DNA of 12,904 nt from Alphaproteobacteria bacterium (GTDB lineage: Bacteria > Pseudomonadota > Alphaproteobacteria > RF32 > UBA3637), in the NCBI GenBank assembly GCA_017632555.1, contig JAGBRF010000121.1, positions 1 through 12,904 of the forward strand, in the 5' to 3' direction. Of the stretch, positions 6,496 through 11,300 are shown piece by piece. Within the stretch, counting starts at the first letter, position 1; each line of letters opens with the position of its first letter. Made by a program: the position numbers and the translations under genes. A model generated the notes under the pieces. The model was given only the letters and a program-made list of their open reading frames with translations. It was not told the DNA's origin and ran no database searches.

Positions 6496-7752
6496 TTATC
6501 CCCTCCTTGGATCCACTGCCTTTTTCGATTCACTCTTTGCCTTATCCAAAGCAACTTTCGATACGCCGGAAAGACCCGGTACTGCCAATGCCGCCACTGC
6601 AATAGACAACAATGCAACAGTTTTAACTGCTGATTTAATTCTGTCGATTGCCTTGTGTACCATGTTAGAAGCCGGTGCTGCCGTGAAATGCGATGTAACG
6701 TACGAAATACGTTTTGACAACCCGTACATATAAAAGGCAATGAATAAGAACGACAAGAACGGGTAAAGCAACTGGTCACCTTCGAATTCGGCAAAAGCGT
6801 CTATATCCGTAACGGTATTATCCAACAATTCTTCGTAACCGTTGAGTGTAACAAAACCGTTCAATGTAGCAATGCATAAGGACACGAAAATGCAAGCCGT
6901 CAAAATTTGAGCAAATGCCCCCATAAATATCGCCCAAGCTTTTGTCAAATAAGATTCTGTTTTTTTGAATACCCAAGCCACCAAAAAGAACGGCAACAAA
7001 GCAAACACAAAAGCCAACCGGAACAAAGCGTCCAATAAATAGAAAGGAAAGAATAACGTCATCATAAAGAAGATAATTGTTGTTACAAAACCAATACAGA
7101 AGTTTAAAAAATCCGTATCGGTACTGGTCATCAACTTCACACCCAAAATATGGCCGACATTCAACGTAACGGTAATTTTGTAAATTAAATTGACCAAAAG
7201 TTCACCCATTTTAGTCGGAAAACCGGGCGTTGACTGAATAGGATATAACGTATGGACATCTTGCCCCTGCATAGATGCCGTTCCTTCCAATAATGCATAG
7301 CTGGTTTGAATGAAAATCAGGGCAATCGGTTCTAATAAGGTGCGAATCAATTCATATAATCGTTCTTTTGTAGCGATTAAAATAGCAACAAATCCACCTT
7401 TAAACAACGTTTGTAATAACGTTATCCAAAATTGAGCTATGTTCGGTTCACGCAACGTTGTCACAAAAACAAGTACATGCCATAAAATCCATATGAACAA
7501 TGCTATGGCCAGGATATAAAGCGCAAGTGTGCAAATGTTGGTATAAAGGTTGGATGTCAGAGTAGCAATTGTGCCGAATAGAGCGGAAAATAATTGACAC
7601 GCAAAACAATTTCTGGGATCGTTCATACGCGCCGCCGTCCGTTGTAAATCTTTGGACATGCCGTCCATATTGCAAGATGCCAAAACAACCACACTGCACA
7701 GCAACAGTATGCTTAAAAAGTGTTTTGAAAAGAACATCCGCAATTTACTCAT
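6496..7752 (-). CDS. VirB6/TrbL-family T4SS membrane protein B with lipobox
   Basis: A 418-residue polytopic membrane protein. It starts at the ATG at 7752 behind AGAGGA and overlaps the ribosome site of the next gene, suggesting coupled translation. The N-terminus is a signal peptide ending in a classical lipobox L-A-S-C (Cys27). A short loop with C-F-A-C (49-52) follows. Membrane helices appear at about 73-97, 113-127, 215-238, 241-262, 272-297 and 328-345, with a final hydrophobic stretch near 378-393. The VirB6-like signature LLDALFRLAFVFALLPFF (239-256), with a following T-K-A-W (270-273), matches those of the other two paralogs. VirB6 proteins contribute to the inner-membrane passage of T4SS substrates. 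Its length is near that of ordinary VirB6/TrbL proteins plus an N-terminal extension. A polytopic lipoprotein is unusual, so the lipobox may be fortuitous, or only a cleavable signal. Confidence 0.78.
   Translation of the reverse strand: MSKLRMFFSKHFLSILLLCSVVVLASCNMDGMSKDLQRTAARMNDPRNCFACQLFSALFGTIATLTSNLYTNICTLALYILAIALFIWILWHVLVFVTTLREPNIAQFWITLLQTLFKGGFVAILIATKERLYELIRTLLEPIALIFIQTSYALLEGTASMQGQDVHTLYPIQSTPGFPTKMGELLVNLIYKITVTLNVGHILGVKLMTSTDTDFLNFCIGFVTTIIFFMMTLFFPFYLLDALFRLAFVFALLPFFLVAWVFKKTESYLTKAWAIFMGAFAQILTACIFVSLCIATLNGFVTLNGYEELLDNTVTDIDAFAEFEGDQLLYPFLSFLFIAFYMYGLSKRISYVTSHFTAAPASNMVHKAIDRIKSAVKTVALLSIAVAALAVPGLSGVSKVALDKAKSESKKAVDPRRG
6502..6508 (-). promoter_or_regulatory. Strong ribosome binding site deciding the start of VirB6-like protein C
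   Basis: The minus strand reads AAGGAGG seven bases before the ATG at 6494 and lies inside the last codons of the upstream gene. It is a near-perfect Shine-Dalgarno sequence and fixes the start here rather than at any in-frame ATG up to 6794. Confidence 0.85.
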
Positions 7753-7781
7753 TAAATCCTCTTACTCGTTACTCTTTAAGA

Positions 7782-9002
7782 TCAGCTTTCTCCCGGTTTC
7801 TTTCCCCCTATTGGTATAGACGTTCCACCGCCATTCGTATTGCCACCAATTGCAATAGATTTGCTTTCAAAGACAGGCTTGGATGTAAAGCCGCCGGTTC
7901 CTTGCGATGCACTTTCTTGAGCAACTCTTCTGCCTTCCATAGCCGCAATTGATCTTGCTGTCTCTTCACCGGCTTTTGGTGCTATCTCTCTGGCTTTGTC
8001 AGCACCGGCCACAGCACCATGTAAAGCAGCGGTTTGTTTCATCATTTCTTTGTCGAGTTTCTCTTTAGCGCTCTCTAGTGGTTTTGCGCCACCACCAGCT
8101 GGGGCAGGTTTCGGAGCACCCGAACCGCTTCCGGCACCACCCGGTTTAGGTTGTGCACCTATTGGAATAGATGTTCCTCCGCTGGCTACTCCGCCTGGAT
8201 TTCCACCAACCGGTATAGGCGGAAATGCTCCGGAACTACCAGAATCACCGCTGTCACTGGAACCAGCTTCGCCACCGCTACCCGTACCTTCTTCAGTACC
8301 ACCGCCAGTGCCACCGCCTGTTCCAGTACCATCACCGGTGCCACCACCAGTGCCACCACCGGTGTCACCACCAGTACCATCACCGGTGCCACCACCAGTG
8401 CCACCACCAGTGCCATCACCGGTGCCATCACCGGTACCACCACCAGTGCCACCACCAGTGCCACCACCAGTATCACCACCTCCGGTACCACCGCTACCTT
8501 CACCTGTACCTTCACTGGACGGACTATTCGGGGTGTCTTTCTTATCTTCCGGTTTTCCATCCTCACCTTCATATGGTTTTGCACCGGCACTTTTACTGGA
8601 TTCATCACCTTTACCGCCGGCCGCCACTTTGTTGTCATGGCTTTTTTTCATTTCTTTTAAGCCGGCAAAAGCGCTTTTACCAATATGTCCGGCCGTTGAA
8701 ACAGCACCCAAGGCAGTTGCAGAAGCCGTTGAGTAAATGGAATTGCCAATCGGTGCGGATGAAACACCACCGAAATGTCCGGCAACTTCCAAAGCCAGAT
8801 TCGTTATACTGAAACAAATAACCAACGTTGCAAGTAACATCCAAAGGGTTGTCCCGCTGAAAGAAAGTCGTCCTTCAACAAGTGCTTCCACATCGTTCGA
8901 TGCTAATTCACGCACAATGTCGTCTAACGCATGGGCATATACTATGCTGGCAAATGATATCCAACTTAAAAAAGTCAAACAAAGTAATTTTAATTTTTTC
9001 AT
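7782..9002 (-). CDS. Exported one-pass protein with Gly/Thr-rich repeat region, unknown function
   Basis: I do not recognise the family of this 406-residue protein. Start: ATG at 9002, five bases after a perfect AAGGAGGT. Stop: TGA. A signal peptide (1-23, ending V-Y-A) precedes a short region and a hydrophobic segment at about 52-73, predicted to span the membrane. Residues 75-115 are small-residue-rich. Residues 118-165 are charged. Residues 164-247 are nearly pure Gly/Thr with some Asp/Ser, built from G-G-G-T and G-D-G-T units. The rest is Gly/Pro/Ala-rich, with a charged helical stretch at about 305-360. The motif [TS]-I-[PA]-I-G recurs, with TSIPIG at 278 and 394 and related copies near 262 and 382. 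Lying between VirB6-like genes, it is probably a component of the same envelope complex. The flexible tail could cross the periplasm, but its sidedness is not certain. Confidence 0.8.
   Translation of the reverse strand: MKKLKLLCLTFLSWISFASIVYAHALDDIVRELASNDVEALVEGRLSFSGTTLWMLLATLVICFSITNLALEVAGHFGGVSSAPIGNSIYSTASATALGAVSTAGHIGKSAFAGLKEMKKSHDNKVAAGGKGDESSKSAGAKPYEGEDGKPEDKKDTPNSPSSEGTGEGSGGTGGGDTGGGTGGGTGGGTGDGTGDGTGGGTGGGTGDGTGGDTGGGTGGGTGDGTGTGGGTGGGTEEGTGSGGEAGSSDSGDSGSSGAFPPIPVGGNPGGVASGGTSIPIGAQPKPGGAGSGSGAPKPAPAGGGAKPLESAKEKLDKEMMKQTAALHGAVAGADKAREIAPKAGEETARSIAAMEGRRVAQESASQGTGGFTSKPVFESKSIAIGGNTNGGGTSIPIGGKKPGES
8262..8513 (-). repeat. Degenerate GGT/GGC-rich microsatellite encoding the Gly-Thr tract
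   Basis: The plus strand is a degenerate array of 6- and 12-base units of the type CCACCACCAGTG and CCATCACCGGTG. It encodes Gly-Gly-Gly-Thr and Gly-Asp-Gly-Thr on the minus strand. Unit length is always a multiple of three, so slippage would change tract length without shifting frame. The minus strand is rich in GG pairs. Confidence 0.85.
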
Positions 9003-9007
9003 TTTTG

Positions 9008-9015
9008 ACCTCCTT
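9008..9015 (-). promoter_or_regulatory. Perfect ribosome binding site of the Gly/Thr-rich protein gene
   Basis: AAGGAGGT on the minus strand ends five bases before the ATG at 9002, in the 22-base gap after the first VirB6-like gene. It suggests this gene is translated strongly relative to the first gene of the operon, whose site is weak. Confidence 0.85.
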
Positions 9016-9024
9016 CGTATAACC

Positions 9025-10467
9025 CTAATTCGTATGCGTCAGAATTTCGCTGATTAAAGTTAAAACCAATGTCAAATACAGGAATAACGAAATCAACGTA
9101 ATCCAACATGATAAGAGCATTTCCCATGCCTTTTTGGTGTATCCGCGCGTTGCCGGTGTTGCCATACATGCGATAAAGAATGGTAGCAAGATAATGACAA
9201 AAGCCAAGCGTAACAACAAATCAATCAATTTTAATGGTACACTGATGAACAACATCAAGTAGGCAACAAAGACAATCAATCCGACAAATAGAACCTTAAA
9301 CAACGGTATAATTCTGTCTTCAAACGATTTTGAAATTAACGTTGACCCCACAGCTAAACCGAAAACCAGTTCGGTGCTCATCATACGTAACATACAATTT
9401 ATGTTATTGTAAACGAATGCGGAAAGCGCCATTCCTTCATATGCGTTATCCGGTTTAAGTTGACAAATCTGCCTTTGTGACGTTTCCGGTGTTGCTCCAT
9501 GTAATGTTGTATTACCACATTGAAATGATGTTTGTTTGTAAGAAGTGTAGGTAACCATACCATTTTCATAGCCGCGTGTAGCCATAATCTCTTGGCTCAA
9601 TTTTGTTGATAACCCGGCAATCGGATCAACAACATATTGCGTAATGAAACTGGGTGGAAAACGTAGAATGATGGCCAAAATGGCAATCAAGAACAATCCT
9701 TTAAACAGCTTCGTTACCATTTCGCCCACGTTCGGACCGTGAAGCGTTGTGATAAAACGGAATACCGTCCATAATAACCATGCCATTGCAAAAGTGGCCA
9801 ACAAGAATAAGCATAAATCCCGTAAGTCCACATACAATTCGGATGCTGTTTTGTTGATAATATCGAATATTATGTCATAGGCAGGACAGAACCAACAACC
9901 TTCATTACTGCCCATATATTTATTCAATATTCTTGTAAACGTAGCGCCGGAATTTTCCATATCTTTTGATTTCCAGTCACCGAGAAGCGTTCCGATATTA
10001 TCCCAACCTGTAAGAAAACCGCTCCATTTTCCTTCTGTGGTTGCTCCCGCAATACCCCCAGAAAGTAAAGAACCTATTTCATATCCGACAGAAACACCAA
10101 TGTCACGACAATTGTCAAGTAAAGGTTGTTCTTCATCGGCCCTTGTACTGGCTGCTTCGCATCTTGCATCGCAATCATCACCTTCACAAAGATGCATACA
10201 GGAGCCTCTTGCCATGAAATTGTTTACAAGGGTTGCATTATCGTGGCAATTACTGCAATAGGAACTGCCGGCAGCTTCTTTGTATTCCTCATCATTTCCA
10301 TTTATGACATCTTTTGCCACTTGTTTTGCTTTTTCAATATCCCATTCACTACAGTTCCAGTAGCATGTTTCCTGTGTTGATGCCACGGCGTTAAATGGTA
10401 CAAATGCAACAGCCGACAGACACATTGTCATCAGCAAAACAGATAAAAAACGATGTATTTTCCCCAT
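9025..10467 (-). CDS. VirB6/TrbL-family T4SS membrane protein A with Cys-rich exported N-terminal domain
   Basis: First gene of the right-hand operon, 480 residues. The start at 10467 has a modest ribosome site (GTGGGG, about 7 bases upstream). A signal peptide (1-30, ending A-V-A-S) is followed by an exported domain of about 180 residues. That domain is rich in cysteine: C35-x3-C39, C71-x2-C74, C90-x3-C94, C99-x3-C103, C120 and C191-W-F-C194. Disulphides or metal binding are likely. The membrane core follows: helices at about 215-238 and 253-269, then 363-378, 385-410 and 414-435, ending with one near 448-473. The signature LIDLLLRLAFVIILLPFF (414-431), then T-K-K-A-W (444-448), matches the two downstream paralogs and is typical of VirB6/TrbL-like T4SS inner-membrane proteins. 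The exported Cys domain is not part of canonical VirB6. The gene reads from the minus-strand half of the divergent promoter. Confidence 0.78.
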   Translation of the reverse strand: MGKIHRFLSVLLMTMCLSAVAFVPFNAVASTQETCYWNCSEWDIEKAKQVAKDVINGNDEEYKEAAGSSYCSNCHDNATLVNNFMARGSCMHLCEGDDCDARCEAASTRADEEQPLLDNCRDIGVSVGYEIGSLLSGGIAGATTEGKWSGFLTGWDNIGTLLGDWKSKDMENSGATFTRILNKYMGSNEGCWFCPAYDIIFDIINKTASELYVDLRDLCLFLLATFAMAWLLWTVFRFITTLHGPNVGEMVTKLFKGLFLIAILAIILRFPPSFITQYVVDPIAGLSTKLSQEIMATRGYENGMVTYTSYKQTSFQCGNTTLHGATPETSQRQICQLKPDNAYEGMALSAFVYNNINCMLRMMSTELVFGLAVGSTLISKSFEDRIIPLFKVLFVGLIVFVAYLMLFISVPLKLIDLLLRLAFVIILLPFFIACMATPATRGYTKKAWEMLLSCWITLISLFLYLTLVLTLISEILTHTN

Positions 10468-10510
10468 AGATTACCCCACTTAAAGTATTTTTTTACTTTT
10501 TTCTAATTAT

Positions 10511-10539
10511 ATTATAGACTATTTTTTGATTTTCGTCTA
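10511..10539 (-). promoter_or_regulatory. Promoter of the VirB6-like operon
   Basis: On the minus strand TAGACG (10539-10534) is followed after 17 bases by TATAAT (10516-10511), a consensus -10 box. Transcription would start near 10504, giving a leader of about 37 bases before the ATG at 10467. Confidence 0.75.
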
Positions 10540-10542
10540 TAA
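10512..10542. repeat. Perfect 8-base inverted repeat shared by two divergent promoters
   Basis: TTATAGAC (10512-10519) and GTCTATAA (10535-10542) are exact inverted copies separated by 15 bases. Each arm supplies the -35 of one promoter and the -10 of the opposite one. The symmetry suits a dimeric regulator, or may simply be the economy of two face-to-face promoters. Confidence 0.85.
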
Positions 10543-10543
10543 C
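10515..10543 (+). promoter_or_regulatory. Promoter of the plus-strand genes
   Basis: TAGACT (10515-10520) is followed after 17 bases by TATAAC (10538-10543). Transcription would start near 10550, about 34 bases before the ATG at 10584. It overlaps the opposing promoter almost completely, so the two are likely to compete for polymerase. Confidence 0.7.
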
Positions 10544-10570
10544 TATTTTATGTAAAAGCGTATTTTTTTT

Positions 10571-10579
10571 GAAAGGGGA
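10571..10579 (+). promoter_or_regulatory. Ribosome binding site fixing the start at 10584
   Basis: GAAAGGGGA lies four bases before the ATG at 10584. A TTG at 10569 in the same frame would leave the ribosome site inside the coding region and has no purine-rich leader of its own, so the ATG is preferred. Confidence 0.7.
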
Positions 10580-10583
10580 AAAA

Positions 10584-11231
10584 ATGGCAATCGACTATAA
10601 ACAGCAACGTTTAGTGGACATTTACAAAAAATTATATCAATACAGGGATATGTTGAAAAACGGGCCGACTCTGACCTTTGATATCGACACAATGTCCGAA
10701 GAAGAAGTTGAATCATCTTATTACCAAATAAATGGTCAATTAACGGAATGTGTTTCCTATTTGTTGGGAATGCAGGGGCAAGCTTTATCCGTGGAAGGAA
10801 TGTTGGATTCGCTGATTAAACATTATACGGAGGACGATTTTTGGCGCAGATTGTTGTTGGATTATATCGAAGTTCGTCAGGAAGAAGACGAAGAAGATGT
10901 CGCCAAACAAAAACAGGAAGTTAAAGAGCAGGGAACTGCTTTATATGAAAAAATCCGTGCTTATCAAAAGCAACGTAAAGATTTAATTCGGCGTTTTTCA
11001 TCGGAAATTGAACCGCAAAAATTCCCCATTAATGCGGAAAGAATGTTTAAAAATTATTTGCGTATGGCTGATTTGGATCAAAAAAAGGCTTGGGATGTTT
11101 TGATTTCGAATCCGGCGTTCTTTTCCCCCATTATTGTGGAAGATAAGGACGGAAATCGTATCTTATCCGTTTCGGATGCAAAGGATATAAACAAAAAAAT
11201 CGGTGCATTTATTAAGAAGATGAAAGCGTAA
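10584..11231 (+). CDS. Helical cytoplasmic protein of unknown function
   Basis: Not recognised. The product is 215 residues from the ATG at 10584 and ends with TAA. It has no signal peptide or membrane segment and is rich in Lys, Glu, Gln and Tyr. Most of it is predicted helical. Residues about 100-145 (from IEVRQEEDEEDVAKQKQEVK on) are strongly charged, with coiled-coil character. A more globular C-terminal part (about 150-215) contains a Phe/Pro-containing loop NPAFFSPIIV and ends in a basic helix (KKIGAFIKKMKA). It is transcribed divergently from the VirB6-like operon by the overlapping promoter, so it is probably produced under related conditions. Roles such as chaperone, adaptor or substrate of the secretion complex are possible but nothing in the sequence selects among them. 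Confidence 0.8.
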   Translation: MAIDYKQQRLVDIYKKLYQYRDMLKNGPTLTFDIDTMSEEEVESSYYQINGQLTECVSYLLGMQGQALSVEGMLDSLIKHYTEDDFWRRLLLDYIEVRQEEDEEDVAKQKQEVKEQGTALYEKIRAYQKQRKDLIRRFSSEIEPQKFPINAERMFKNYLRMADLDQKKAWDVLISNPAFFSPIIVEDKDGNRILSVSDAKDINKKIGAFIKKMKA

Positions 11232-11236
11232 GAAAA

Positions 11237-11268
11237 TTATAGACAAAACGAAATAATTGTGTTATAAT
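11237..11268 (+). promoter_or_regulatory. Consensus-like promoter with TTATAGAC element before the repeat protein gene
   Basis: TAGACA (11240-11245), a 17-base spacer and TATAAT (11263-11268) form a near-consensus housekeeping promoter in the 69-base gap between the two plus-strand genes. The -35 region contains the same TTATAGAC octamer (11237-11244) as the divergent promoter. The downstream gene therefore has its own promoter besides read-through. Transcription would start near 11275, about 25 bases before the ATG. Confidence 0.8.
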
Positions 11269-11300
11269 TGAATTAGTCAGAGCAAAAAGGAGATAGTATC

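Noticed and set aside
6495..6794. Upstream in-frame extension of VirB6-like protein C by 100 residues
   Set aside because: It overlaps the end of protein B, has an Arg/Gln/His/Leu-rich composition typical of an out-of-frame reading, and a strong ribosome site precedes the ATG at 6494.
8262..8513. Repetitive array considered as a CRISPR
   Set aside because: Units are 6 to 12 bases, degenerate, without spacers, and continuously coding on the minus strand.
7996..8736. Plus-strand open frame encoding a Pro/Val/Ser-rich 246-residue protein
   Set aside because: It is the antisense shadow of the Gly/Thr repeat gene: Gly and Thr codons read backwards give Pro and Thr/Val. It has no ribosome site and the minus-strand gene has a perfect one plus a signal peptide.
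10569..10583. Alternative TTG start for the plus-strand gene
   Set aside because: The codons AAA GGG GAA it would include are the ribosome binding site for the ATG at 10584.
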